Shown here one piece after another: positions 12,881 through 24,250 of a stretch of DNA of 64,000 nucleotides. The position numbers and the translations under genes were made by a program. The notes beneath the pieces were generated by a model. The model was not told where the DNA came from. It saw only the letters and a program-made list of their open reading frames with translations, and did no database searches. Source of the DNA: Glandiceps talaboti (lineage: Eukaryota > Hemichordata > Enteropneusta > Spengelidae); NCBI RefSeq assembly GCF_964340395.1, contig NC_135563.1, positions 4,696,922 through 4,760,921 of the forward strand, given 5' to 3'. The first letter of the stretch is position 1; each line of letters begins with the position of its first letter.

Positions 12881-13603
12881 GAGTAGGACGACATGGTTCA
12901 ATATAACATAAAACATTATTTTGACCAAATAGCTATATAAGTTGTGCCTGCCTGCCTGCATGCATCATCATAAATAATAACTAGATTTGTCTCATTACTT
13001 GATATTTTAGGAGCTGACACAGACGGCCACGTGTGTGATTCATGGATACACCATATTTCATGAGTCAATGCAGATAGGGGGTTCAAATATGGTGACTAAC
13101 TCACAACACCCACTCTTCCGAGACTAGCGATGATATTATGATCTTTTTTATTTCCCAAAACTTGTTTTATTTTTATTTTTATTGACTAATGCAATTATAG
13201 TAATGTTACCTACTATCACATTCAGATTGTGAGTTATATATCACTGAATTTTAAGACTGCCTTAAGGTTTAATCACATCGGTACCATCAATGATAATCAT
13301 ATTTTGTAATTTGTCATATCTCGATAACCCGACAGTTCCTAGTTTAAGCTACCAATCCTAGATTCAAAAAAGTAAAAGTGTTGAGAATTTACTTCTATTT
13401 CAGTGTAATATTTTGCCAAAAATATCTCTGGTACACCTTTTTATAACCAGGTCGTTTGAGACTAAACAGTTCAGTGTGCATAGTATGTTCTTTCACTTTA
13501 CATGATTTTCTTCATTTATTTCTTTTGCATCTCACTAAGCCATCACAGAAATATTGCGATCAATGAGTATCTTGTATGAGCGTTAAATCGATGCAATTTC
13601 TCA
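12881..13603. other. No gene seen
   Basis: AT-rich DNA, stops in all frames, no repeat partner noticed elsewhere in the window. Confidence 0.45.
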
Positions 13604-13706
13604 AGAAGAAGAAGAAGAAGAAGAAGAAGAAGAAGAAGAACAAGAAGAACAACAAGAAGAACAACAAGAACAACAACAAGAACAACAACAACAACAACAA
13701 CAACAA
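13604..13706. repeat. (GAA)n to (CAA)n compound trinucleotide repeat
   Basis: Begins as pure GAA, passes through mixed GAA/CAA and ends as pure CAA: a graded motif conversion along about 103 bp. Confidence 0.98.
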
Positions 13707-14639
13707 ATTTCAATAAAAAAATAAATTCAGACCTATCTACCCTATTTTAAGTAATGTTATCGGAAACAAACATTTTTTAAAAAACAGTTTGCCTAATTTT
13801 CAATGCTGTAGCAAAATTATTCTCGTCAAAGCAGATTATTAGCCTTTATATCATTTTCTTAACGAAGACAACAACGTGTTTTAGAATGTATGCAGATGAA
13901 TCAAATCCATTAGTGGGCGAGTGAAATACCGGTTAAAGTGAAATAATGGCGTCAGGTAAAAGTGTATCATAAATTGTATGCTAGTAAATGGCAAACTTTA
14001 ATGAGAACAACTGTCGAATAGTTATTGTATCACAGATTTACTGAGGATATCCACTTATGACTTGAAGCGAAAATCTCGTAAAACGTAATCATTTCTGATT
14101 GAATGCGATATTCGGATTATGAAATCGGAATCAATAACCGTTGTAATGTCGTACCAAAATATCCATCACCATACGGCACAAATCTGCTGGGCTGTGGATT
14201 CATGTGGATAAAAAATATCAGTGCATGATGCACCAGTATGTGACTTCATTTCTGAACAGAGTATATGTTTCAATCTGTAATCGTGTGCTTGTTAGACGAG
14301 TAATTACACCAAAACGCTAGCGTACGTATAACTTCAGGGACATAAACAATTGAACACGCTGAAGGAAATGGAGATGTACTTATGAAAAATTCATCGTTTG
14401 TATGCGTGTCTAGACAACGAAGATCCAGTCACGACTCACCGTACTAGTAACCCGTTCATTGATGATACGTATAAATCCTCTAATAACCATTATATCAACG
14501 TATACTTTAGTACTAATAAATCCTTACACTCATGTCAGTTAAACTTTACAATAGAGATTTCTGTCTACTCAAAAGTAAATAATGATGTTGAAAGTTATCT
14601 ACACGGTTCAAATTACAATTAATGTCAAGGTTTTGTTTA
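13707..14639. other. No gene seen
   Basis: Low-copy DNA. The 74-codon frame at 14398-14622 has no recognisable domain. Confidence 0.45.
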
Positions 14640-14915
14640 CGGAATCATTATGGTCGAACGTTTCGGCTGATTGGTATCTGCAAGTTGTCAGTTCGAACCT
14701 CGAAAATGGGGTAGGTCCTTAGGCAAGATCTGAACACCATTGTACTCTGGTTGACCCAGCTGATAGGATAGAGGTTGCAATTTGAATGCTTTCTTCCTAT
14801 GTGTTCACAGAGGTGATTGTATGCTTCTCAGGTAACCGAAGAGTGCTGGTATAGGGTTGTGTTAATGGTTACTATTTGGAAAGCGTTCAGAGCACAGCAT
14901 AGGAAAATACCACAG
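14640..14915 (+). mobile_element. tRNA-derived SINE (degraded)
   Basis: A possible A-box-like stretch begins at 14651 (TGGTCGAACG), and a clear B box AGTTCGAACCT is at 14690-14700. Downstream come GTAGGTCCTTAGGCAAGAT and TTGACCCAGCTGATAGG, a segment I recognise from widely distributed metazoan SINE bodies. The tail has GGAAAGCGTTCAGAGCACAG, resembling the usual AAAGCGCTTTGAGCAC ending. The copy is mutated and its 3' edge is approximate. Confidence 0.7.
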
Positions 14916-15073
14916 TTGAGACTTTTGTAGACGTAGTCGACCAACCACGACCCAAGGTTATGAATAACTATACTTTACATGTTATTGTTTCAGACAAGTA
15001 CGAACTTATGCTACGAATACATGATGTTTGTTCTGTTTCATTTCCATTGTGTGATTATGAATATATAATTAGC

Positions 15074-15141
15074 ACCTCTCCAACGCACTCGCGGCCCTCG
15101 ATAAGGAGAGGTTGTTAGGATGGAACCCGCGACTTATCGAG
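15074..15141. repeat. Interleaved inverted repeats in a CpG-rich patch
   Basis: ACCTCTCC (15074-15081) pairs with GGAGAGGT (15105-15112). CTCGATAAG (15097-15105) pairs with CTTATCGAG (15133-15141). The pairings cross, giving either two alternative stems or a pseudoknot-like fold. Confidence 0.7.
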
Positions 15142-15616
15142 TGTCCACTGTATATGAATACTTGTCACATAATGGGGTCTTTAAAATAACAATAGCAAGG
15201 CTATTTTTATGAATTGTGTGATACGTAAGTATTCCATCCCTCTTATTCATGGAAATGCTAGAGGCAAACCATGGAGACAGTGTACGTTACCAGAGGAAGA
15301 CATCATGTCTATACCGCACAACGACTTTTGACTTGTACAAAATCTTATGTGTCACCTCTTTATCAGTCTGATGAGGTAACACTATATAGGACATCAAACT
15401 GCGTATATTGTTTGTTCATACAGTCGTTTTACGTTTGAAAACCCTTAATCATATTAATGGAAGACGTTTTAGTACAGAATATTTGTTGAATTACATTAAC
15501 TTCGAATTTCCTGGAAACGGACCTTAATGCTTTTAAAGACTTTATACAAGTGTCACGAACACAGAGCAGGGTCGGTAGTCTGAGTCTCGTAGATTACTTG
15601 CGCGCGTATTGTAAAA

Positions 15617-15639
15617 TGACGTCATGTCAAATGACGTCA
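15617..15639. promoter_or_regulatory. Two perfect CRE-type palindromes TGACGTCA
   Basis: TGACGTCA occurs at 15617-15624 and again at 15632-15639, both inside a short AAATGACGTCAT direct repeat. This is the consensus site of CREB/ATF bZIP factors. With no gene or promoter visible nearby, function is only a possibility. Confidence 0.5.
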
Positions 15640-16117
15640 TCAGTGTTTCGAAATCCTGTCACAATTATCTACTTTTAGATTCATGGAGGGGTTATTTTGA
15701 TGACCTATATTTCATGGATCTCAAACGTCAGATTTTAAAACTGTTCGCAAATTTATGGATTGTCATGAAAATGTATCTGTCCAGCTTAATCTAATGATAC
15801 GTGTGATTCTTATTCCAACATTGTGTGCTAGTTGAGTCCTGATCAATGGGGTTGTGTCTTTACAGATGGTAATTACAGTCTGTCTCAAATTTTACATATA
15901 AGAGTCTACGATTTGCCGCGGCAAACTTTATTAGAATACTTTGAATAAAGAAATAAGAGCCCACGGTGTAAGAATTAAACAGAAAAGTGTGGCTCTCAAG
16001 AAAGTAGATAAAAAATAGTTATATTGTATACATATGCAAACAAGCTATACGTGGTTACAATAGCCCATGTACAGGTTGATTATGAACTTTCCATCTTGCT
16101 GAGCATGCACGTCACTC

Positions 16118-16152
<35 letters not shown>

Positions 16153-16174
16153 TTTGTTTATTTATTTATTTATT
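16118..16174. repeat. (TTTA)n microsatellite
   Basis: About 57 bp of TTTA with one TTTG variant. The LFIY open frame is an artefact. Confidence 0.97.
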
Positions 16175-16998
16175 ACTCTTACATATACATACACCATTTC
16201 AGTGTATTAGCACTGTTTTCCCAATGGGACCTGTTGCAAGATTACGTACACAGAAAAAAAAAGGAAAAAAAAGGATAACCAGGACAACAAGTTACAGACG
16301 CACAGTGTCCTTGAAAGTTACAATCACTGACATACAACGTCTAGCGTAGAATCTCCACCATTTATCAAATTAAACCTACGCTGTCGTCTCTCTAAATAAT
16401 ACATCTTATAGCCTGGTGAAAAACTATACTCCATAGAAATATAACTCATCAATAAACCTGATGTGATTTATTGCACTGAAAGTTTCCCCATTTCACGAAG
16501 TCTTGATTAAGAGTGGCGGTTCGGCTTGATTTGATTTAATATTTGGACCACTGAGAAAAAAATGCATCAACTGTACTGCTATAATCTAATAAATCGAGTT
16601 ACTTCGATCTGTCAGAATACTATTACTAATTATAAATATTCATATATATCCTGGCGAATCTTTAGGTGTTCACCAAATTGAAGGCCTAAAGGAGTTATAT
16701 TGTCCCTTGAAAAATTAAAATGCGAAGTGTTTGTTAAAGTTTATTCACTCTACTGAGGATATCGCATATCAAGACGAAAACTCAGGATGTTGATCCAATT
16801 CCCTCAGAGATAGGTTTTTCTCTTTCTGTTACCACGATGGAGCTCTAAATCATTGCTACTGTCGTCATATAATACATACTAACAGCAAATGTGTGTATGG
16901 TGCCAGCTACACTTTTTTCCCATAGAAATCGGAAACAAGGTAGCAGTTTCAATTTCAATAGTGTATTAAATATTTAATGACTCTATTTTCCAAGGTGT
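16175..16998. other. No gene seen
   Basis: AT-rich DNA upstream of the reverse-transcriptase scrap. I could not extend that reading frame leftward through it. Confidence 0.45.
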
Positions 16999-17160
16999 GG
17001 CAGTTTTCTAAGAAACCAATATCTTGGTTTGACCCTTGACACTAAACTCTCATTTACATATCATACTATGTAACAGCTGTCAAGAGAAGTGTCATCAGTG
17101 TTTACACACGTGCTTCGCCAGTTACACTCTTTTAATGTAGATGCAAAACTAAAATTATAA
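16999..17160 (+). pseudogene. LINE reverse-transcriptase relic (thumb-region fragment)
   Basis: Frame from 16999 reads GSFLRNQYLGLTLDTKLSFT, then YHTM, a stop, and QLSREVSSVFTHVLRQLHSF followed by NVDAKLKL and a terminal stop at 17158-17160. The YLG-x-LD-x-KLSF motif and the following helix-rich stretch are characteristic of the region just after the catalytic palm in non-LTR retrotransposon reverse transcriptases, where YLGVTLD and LSF-x-H recur. The fragment is about 54 codons with one internal stop, no catalytic YADD box and no detectable upstream continuation. It is therefore a dead, heavily truncated insertion. The alternative that this is chance resemblance is not excluded, but two consecutive family motifs in one frame make it unlikely. 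Confidence 0.55.
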
Positions 17161-17384
17161 AGCAACACTATCTACTGCATAAAGTAGACCACTTCAAACT
17201 ACATTAGAGTTTCCCTATCTCAACATATCCTTGTAAATGTAGCTTGAATGTTAATATGTATGATTATTTGGTAATGGTTAGTTGATGTGGCAGACACTGC
17301 CAACAAGTGAATCGCAATCCCTGTGTATCGACCCAGTAAAAAACCCGTTTTCATATGCCCAAGAAAATGTTCATATTAATTAAC

Positions 17385-17727
17385 AATAATGTTGGTTTTT
17401 ATATAGCACTTTCCCACCTTTCCCACAAAGTGCTTTACAATGTATTATCTCTGGCACGGATCTATAGCGGCACAAACGGCCCATTATACTGTCTCAACGC
17501 CATGGGGAGCATACAATCCATTGCAACCTTTATAATATTAAGCGCATATGATTAATGCATTTACACTACAACCTCTATCTCCCCAGGTCCCCACTTATAC
17601 AGCTTGGTCGATTGAGGCACAGTCGTGGTTTAAATATTGTCCTATTACTTTGGCCACGCAGAAACAAACGGCAGCGATGGGGCTCGAACTGCAGATTCCA
17701 AGACGGTCACTCTAACCATTCACCCAT
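17385..17727 (-). mobile_element. tRNA-derived SINE, near full length
   Basis: On the minus strand from about 17727: A box TGGGTGAATGG, then B box AGTTCGAGCCC, spaced as in a tRNA promoter. The body contains CAATCGACCAAGCTGTATAA and GGGGACCTGGGGAGATAGAG, and the end reads AAAGTGCTATATAAAAACC. Length is about 340 bp. Box spacing, body order and the AAAGTGCTATATAAA ending are all typical of metazoan tRNA-derived SINEs. It is better preserved than the copy at 14640-14915. The short plus-strand frame at 17355-17555 is only its antisense. Confidence 0.8.
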
Positions 17728-18591
17728 CATTTAATCCACTAATTAACTAGAGATGGAATTGTAGTTTTTTAAATACAATAATATACACGATCCTTTCAAG
17801 CAGTTAGAGGAAGGCTTCAACTGTATGCACACGTACGTTGGTAGCTAGGAGACGGTGTACACTTTATCGAGATTCGCCACCATTTGATTTATTGCACCCA
17901 GTATGCTTCACGGTATTTGTCGTGATTTTGGCATTGTGATGTCATGATGCGGAGAGCTTCCGTATGTTAATTCTATTAGTAGGTGCATTCAATCAACCGT
18001 TGTTAATACACTTACACCTAGTAAGTGCTAAATGTTCAAACGATGGATAAAATCATTTACCGTGAAGCATTAGGCATTGAACCTTGCAATAGAATTGCCG
18101 GGTACTCTTTTATACAAGTGTCAAAACAACGGTTGTTAGAAAAATTACAATTGGATAGAGTTGTGATAAATAGTTATACTCTAATACATTCAATTTAGAC
18201 TCATTCGCATTGTCATTCGTTTACGCCACTCCATTCTCTCTACATGTACGTAGCACAGAGTTTGAATTTAATTGGTATCAAATCGATGTCCATCATTAAT
18301 TGCAAATAAAGGGAATGATGTATGGTGTAGTTTGGAGGGTATACATCAATGTCATACATGGTGAGATAGCCATGTATTTATTATATGGACGCCAACCCAA
18401 CACAACAAGGGCTTAAAACTTGGACACGCCATTTTGTTCAAACTATAACCTCTTCTCGCTAGAATTCATGCGAATAATCCTATTGATTAAGAACAGGGAA
18501 ATGTTCCAGTAACATATACGAACCGAAAGCCATAATGATTGTAGGTATTTTCTATATTTGAGAGAGAAAGACAGACAGATAGAGGCAAACC
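17728..18591. other. No gene; interleaved inverted repeats near 17.9-18.1 kb
   Basis: ATGCTTCACGGTA (17903-17915) is exactly complementary to 18058-18070, and CAACCGTTGTT (17994-18004) to 18125-18135. The rest is unique DNA without a supported frame. Confidence 0.55.
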
Positions 18592-18614
18592 GACAGACAG
18601 ACAGACAGACAGGC

Positions 18615-18649
<35 letters not shown>

Positions 18650-18650
18650 G
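18592..18650. repeat. (ACAG)n microsatellite
   Basis: Nearly pure CAGA/ACAG tetramers with one AGGC variant. Flanked on both sides by purine-rich GAGA/GACA sequence (18560-18700). CLSV open frames on the minus strand are artefacts. Confidence 0.97.
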
Positions 18651-19910
18651 GCAAAGACAGAGACACAGAGTGAGTGTGAGAGAAAGAGACAAAGGGAGAA
18701 ATGAATGGCCGAGGGAGGCAAAATACATCATGGACATGCATATATATTTTTAATACTTCTAACGACACATCTTCCATTTCCACTGTGCTGTGAACTAGTT
18801 TCCCGTGTATGCTCTAATCAACCTGGGCTATAGTGAACGTTACAAGTGTATATAATTGAGTCTATAATATGGCATCACTATAAAAGCGTCCTGTCACTTA
18901 CTTCAGTTGCGCATGCGTTAACTCTTACTTATATAAAAGCAGTTTCTTGCGACAGTTTTCCAATAATTCTAAATCTATAAAACACGTTCATGTAATTTAC
19001 AACGGCAGTTTTAAATAGTTTATCTAACAGGGCTAGACAGTAACTATTCTTTGTGTGGTTTCCGATCCACTTCTAATTCTGCCGAGTAGGTTAGTGATGA
19101 TATTCACAGGAGAAATGCACTAATGAATCCCCATAACATTATTTTTTCTCTCTAAAAGACCACATGCTATTTGATACTGATAGGAATTTTACCTGAAGCG
19201 CTTTTGTGTTTCCTCCTTATTTGAGAAAGATAAATATTTTCTATCTGGTCTGCCTGGACTGCTGGTTGTCTCATATTTATTCCCTCTGACAGACAAATGT
19301 ATTTCTCTTTTTCCCTGGGAGGTAAACTTTTTTTTTTTGTGATATCTTGGTAACGAATATTGATGCAACATCTGTCATCATCGATAAACATACGTATGTT
19401 TTTTAATAATGGGATAATCCGTGCCACCTCGGACTTTCAAACACACTAACGTAGCCACATGCGATGTTAATTCTCGTATATAAATACATATGCTGAGGAG
19501 TTATGCTAATGGTAACACATTCGCCGTGTTTGTACTACTTAGTAAGGATTCTATCCATCGTTTTACGTCAGTCTCATTGTTTACTGATTGGTCAATATAT
19601 CTGCTAACATTTTCCAGTATTTTTTATGTAACCAATGTGTGTTACCTGTTGTTGCCAAGGAAATACACATGGTGTAAATTTCCCCCATGCAGCTACAGGC
19701 GTGAATCAACACGTACCTCGATTCATACATCATAGAATTTATCTCACTCGTTTCCTATACACGCCATACAAGCCATATAGGTGTAGTGTTCGTTGCAGGA
19801 CTGCCTATATCGTGTCTGAATGTCGTGGTTGGATTTAAAGATTAATGACAGATTGTGCGTGATATCATTAACGTCACAGCAAAGGATAAACCCAATGTCT
19901 TCGACTAGAA

Positions 19911-19913
<3 letters not shown>

Positions 19914-19952
<39 letters not shown>
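19914..19952. repeat. (ATAC)n microsatellite
   Basis: About ten ATAC units followed by TATACATATA. Confidence 0.97.
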
Positions 19953-19955
<3 letters not shown>

Positions 19956-22799
19956 CATATATAGCTGCTTAAGATCACAATGTATGGATCAAACGTCCTG
20001 GCACTACAATTTAAGGCCATCTTTAGTAGATATTACAGTTCACACTTTTCTAAAAATCAAGACGATTTAGAGATATCAGTCGAACTAATAGTATACACTT
20101 TTTATGTCCAATGCAATTGACTAAGTACTGAAACAACCTCAAGCCTTTTATGTCGATCCTAGACTTCGTTAAAGATTAAATTCCAATTTTATATGCCTTC
20201 TTTAGAAGTAATATTCTGCTTTTCAGCAGGTTATATTTTATGTAAAAACTTGAAGGAAATATCCCTTAAGGTACATTCTTTTTCCAATCTTTATTCAAGA
20301 TGAGATGTCTGAAATTATAGGAGAAAGAATAGAGCATGAAGCTCAATGGGAAAAGCTTTTGTCGAGTTGTGAGTCAGCTGGCACAGTGATTTAGTAAATT
20401 GAGCGCCGTCTACCTCGGAATGCATTATTTTATTAATGATATACTCGTCAATACTTACAGTCGTTCTTCATTCGCAGCGACACGTGTTTTGAACCAAGGT
20501 GTATGTGTCAATCTTTCTATGAGTGGACCAGGATAAACTAGTGGAGATACGGTTTTCTTACAATCAATCAATTTTACAGAGGATATTGTCCTACAACGAC
20601 CATGTACCTCGAACATTCTCCAGTAGTAGGAGAATACCTAGTTAAATATAGGTTAATGTAATTGTCCGTGACATCCCAGGGCATACTATTTTTTGTTGAG
20701 CTATGCGTTATACATTACATTTTTACGTGTCTTATTTACAACATTGGAATATTAAAACTTTTACATCGCAAATCTTTGATAAACTTCCATTGCAAAATAA
20801 TCATCCTTATGGAAATACCAAAGAAGGACTATCATGAACTAACTTCACCATCCAGCAGTTTTTGCTACGCTATTGTACAAATTCTTCTCGCCTAAAACCG
20901 CTGCATAAAACCAGCGAAGCGTCCAATGAAATACATAAAGGCTTACTTTCGACATACATTTAAAACAATACTTATACAGCAATCGTCTGAAACGTCTGTT
21001 TTTAAACTATCAGTTCATGGACTGTTCAACCATATATCACCTTCAATATTTACGTACGTTCATTACTATTGACGATCCATAAGTAACAAATATAAACGTA
21101 AGAGTATGTGACACACATGGACAGAACATTGTGTACTTGGGAAGGATTTGATAGGACCGAATTACCATTGTCCACAGTAAACTTTTAACCTTTTTAGATT
21201 CGACGTTTTTGGTGGTATCCGCTCCGATAAAGAAAATAACTGTTTCAGTGTTTTCAACAACTAATCAATAAATCATAGACTGAGTATTTTTGTTTTGCGA
21301 TACAAAGTAATGACCTGGGAAGGAAGCAGGACGCAACGTACACGTATGCCACTGTTAATGCAATTAATGGTGTCGGCATCCCATGTATCGCAAAACTGCC
21401 AGATATGTCCTCTTCCCAGGAAAGGTAGGTCATTCGAGACTTTTTTGAATAGAGAAAACATTTCTGCCTGTTATGCAGAGCTATAGCTATGTCATTAAAA
21501 TGAGGACTTCATATCCAATTACGGTGAATTTATGTAGTTGAGGGACTTGCAGTACTCGGTACAATTTACGACAGTGCTCTTGTTCGTTCAAATTTGACAT
21601 TATCATTTTTGTGAGACTAATTGCAATGTAAAGGAACTACTTCAGCAACACAACCTGGATAGTCGTAAATGGATAATTTAGAGTAATTTGCTTAGTGTGT
21701 GTAGATACTCGGTATGCGGGCATTATAATTACAAAGTTTGATTTGTAAGTAAATTAGGCCATACATTTGTAGAAAAAAATCGCCATCAGGAATTCAATTC
21801 GGTAAGAGACTGGTCCAAGCACGTTCTGTATTTTCAATGTTTGTCAGAACCACGTAATATCAGATGTCTAAAAAAAACAGGGAGAGAATACTGTATTCCA
21901 GCGATCCTTTTGAACATGATAAATATGTAGTTTTTTTATTAACAGTATAGTAGTTAGCATCCGGTGTGGTCTGCATGTTCACTTTATCACATCATCCCTT
22001 CCTATCTTTGGCTTGTTATAGAAATGCCGAGGTAGCCATTGTGAATATTGCCAGTACTATGGCATGATTGATCGTAGTATTAAACACATTGTATCTGTGA
22101 AGAGTAATTATTTGTAGTTGTATTATACAGAGATTATGTACGGTTTCGAGTACCTTTACCTGATCCGAACGTGATAGTCAAGATTACCTCAATCATGTCA
22201 CCGTCAAGGAAAAATAAAACAACAATAGAATAATCATTGAAATTTAGAATAAGCTTATGAGCCAGAGATTTTAATATTCTTTTTACATTGACAAGTGTCT
22301 GCAGCAGGTGTTCTCCTTATATGACAATTTTTGTTCAATATATTTTAATAAATGGCGACAGATACAGTAAAGGGAAATGCCAACGAAAATGGTACAAGTT
22401 AATAAGGGATCAGTAGTTATTATCATTATGTCATTTGTGATAATTGTCGATACACTGTGGAAATTAAAAGTTTATCATTAGAGGAAAAAAACGTAAAAAT
22501 AGAAAGAAAGGAGACATCCTTTGAAACTGATGGTTCAATTAGTATGTCACTTGGGGTCTAGAAACATGTCAGAATTACTCTCACGAGAAGGACTGCCGCG
22601 TGGCACTGTAGCAACAGATAATCACCGACGATTTCGTGAAATCGTGAATGCAAATATCATGACCGATATGTTGCTGGGGTGACAGTATGAAGTCTACAAC
22701 AGCCGTTAACGTAATCCTCACAATGAATTATCAATCTAGTGATTGCTTGCAGAACTAGGACACTGTCTACAAAGACAGAACGACATCAGTCAGTAAAAC

Positions 22800-22859
22800 A
22801 CTTTTCGCAAGTAAAAGCGCCGTTTTCTTTGAACTTTTGAATCAGAGTTTGCGAAAAGT
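22800..22859. repeat. 11-bp perfect inverted repeat
   Basis: ACTTTTCGCAA at 22800-22810 and its exact complement TTGCGAAAAGT at 22849-22859, with a 38-nt loop. Confidence 0.7.
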
Positions 22860-23433
22860 AACTTAAACACGACGATGTGAATTTTCATGTACTCTCACAC
22901 TGTTCACATGATTTTGGCGAATTTATATCAATTTGTTTATGCCTATCGAATTCCATTGTGTTCTAGTATCGCACGCAAACTTCTCTAATTTTGTGGTGTT
23001 GTACTGCGACAATGACAAAATTTCATTACAGCAACGGTATTTGATTGTTGCAGTATTTTAATATACCTAGTGAAAAGAACTTACGTATTGATTGACACAA
23101 AGAAATGGCGTTTAATTACAGTATCGTGATATTCTCCTCTAGGATTCGATTAACCTGTTGAGATTGGTTGAAGGATTCAATGTATATGAGAAGTCGTAAA
23201 ACTTACTTTGAAAAACCAACATTGTGTTTGTCATGCTATTGATTTGTAAATTACTGACATTACAACTCGTTGTGTAAACTAGCATAGTAATTCGTGGGTA
23301 AGCCCGAAAGGGATAAATGTTAAAAAACAAAAACTGTCAAAAAATCGTTGTAGGACTGAGAAAAGAGAACACACCAACACAACATACGTTTTTACCGGAT
23401 GGAGCTCGTTTATGCCAAGCTTATAGGTTCCTA

Positions 23434-23779
23434 TACCATGACTACAGAGTTCGACTTGGGAGGCAGGATGATTTTAAGTCTCACCACACAACGTTTTGTT
23501 TTGTTAAAGGAACCCCGGCCCGCCAACGAAATACAGGCACCGATAGCGCACACTCACGTGAACTGATACATTTTATCTCACTGGTGAACACAAAGAAACA
23601 ATTTTGTGTTTGAATGTAAGTTTGTGTCCACAGTAAGATCAAAGTGTGTCATTTTGTATGCTTTCGCGCTATCAGTACCTTTATTTTTGTTTATGTAAAT
23701 TGTAACAAAAACTTTGTGTGACACTTAAAAAAAACATCATGCTTGCGAATAAAACTCTATGGTCACTTTCGTTTGGTAG
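23434..23779. mobile_element. MITE family A, copy 2
   Basis: The right end reads, on the complementary strand, CTACCAAACGAAAGTGACCA followed by TAGAGTTTTATTCGC, then GCATGATGTTTT, with TA immediately outside. The left arm TACCATGACTACAGAGTTCG and GGAGGCAGGATGATTTTAAG is its diverged partner with an apparent deletion near the tip. Shares internal GTAACAAA(A/C)A near the right arm with copies 1 and 3. A 98-codon frame (23317-23613) crosses the left end and is not conserved in the siblings. Confidence 0.6.
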
Positions 23780-24115
23780 TATTTGTTTATGTACCTTCTA
23801 ACTATAACGAAAGCGACCCTTTCCATAATTCATTACTGCTGCGTTTTGAAAGAAATAATACAAACGTACATTTCTTTTTCTTTCATTAGCCTAGATATGA
23901 AGCCTTTAATTTTTTACTTTATATTAATAGTCTCCAGTAGGAAAATTAAAATATAGGCCATGTGCTTTCAACATCATCAAATTGTGTCTAGTGAATTTGA
24001 ACCCCTTTTAATCAGAACATTATTCAGGTACCTTGTTTGCAGGACAAATTTAGAATCATTGTTTCATTGTCTTGGCATTGTGGTCTGGGGATTGTGGTTA
24101 CTGTGATGCCACTCC
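23780..24115. other. No gene seen
   Basis: AT-rich spacer after MITE A copy 2. Nothing recognised. Confidence 0.45.
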
Positions 24116-24250
24116 CTGCACGGGTTTTCCCACAAACCCTTGCAGGAAATCCCCTCAAATGGCAAAAAAACATAACGAGGAACGCCACTTATCTCCGAGA
24201 TGTGAATGTGTTTTCATAAACCTTGGGTTCTGGACAGTCATTTCATGTTT
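24116..24250. repeat. Hairpin plus solo terminal arm of MITE family B
   Basis: CTGCACGGGTTT (24116-24127) and AAACCCTTGCAG (24134-24145) form a 12-bp stem with one mismatch and a 6-nt loop. From 24178, AGGAACGCCACT, then GATGTGAATG, TTTTCATAAAC and TGGGTTCTGGA match the left arm of the element at 28764. No right arm was found within the following 400 bp, so this is a truncated or solo end. Confidence 0.55.

Larger units (their letters stand above)
14916..16117. other. No gene; contains two structured sites
   Basis: Mostly unique DNA. It includes a GC-rich nested inverted-repeat cluster at 15074-15141 and twin TGACGTCA palindromes at 15617-15639, both listed separately. Confidence 0.5.
18651..23433. 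other. No gene seen in about 4.8 kb apart from a small array and hairpins
   Basis: Contains a short ATAC array at 19914-19952. An inverted pair TTTTGCGATAC/GTATCGCAAAA lies at about 21293-21396, and an 11-bp hairpin at 22800-22859. Open frames are at most 98 codons and none shows a recognisable domain. Confidence 0.4.

Noticed and set aside
14640-14700. tRNA gene
   Set aside because: Polymerase III boxes are present but no acceptor stem or anticodon arm folds; continuation into a SINE body explains them.
21293-21430. Inverted pair TTTTGCGATAC/GTATCGCAAAA plus a CCTGGGAAG/CTTCCCAGG pair as a new MITE
   Set aside because: Arms are short, the two pairs do not nest consistently, and no second copy was seen.
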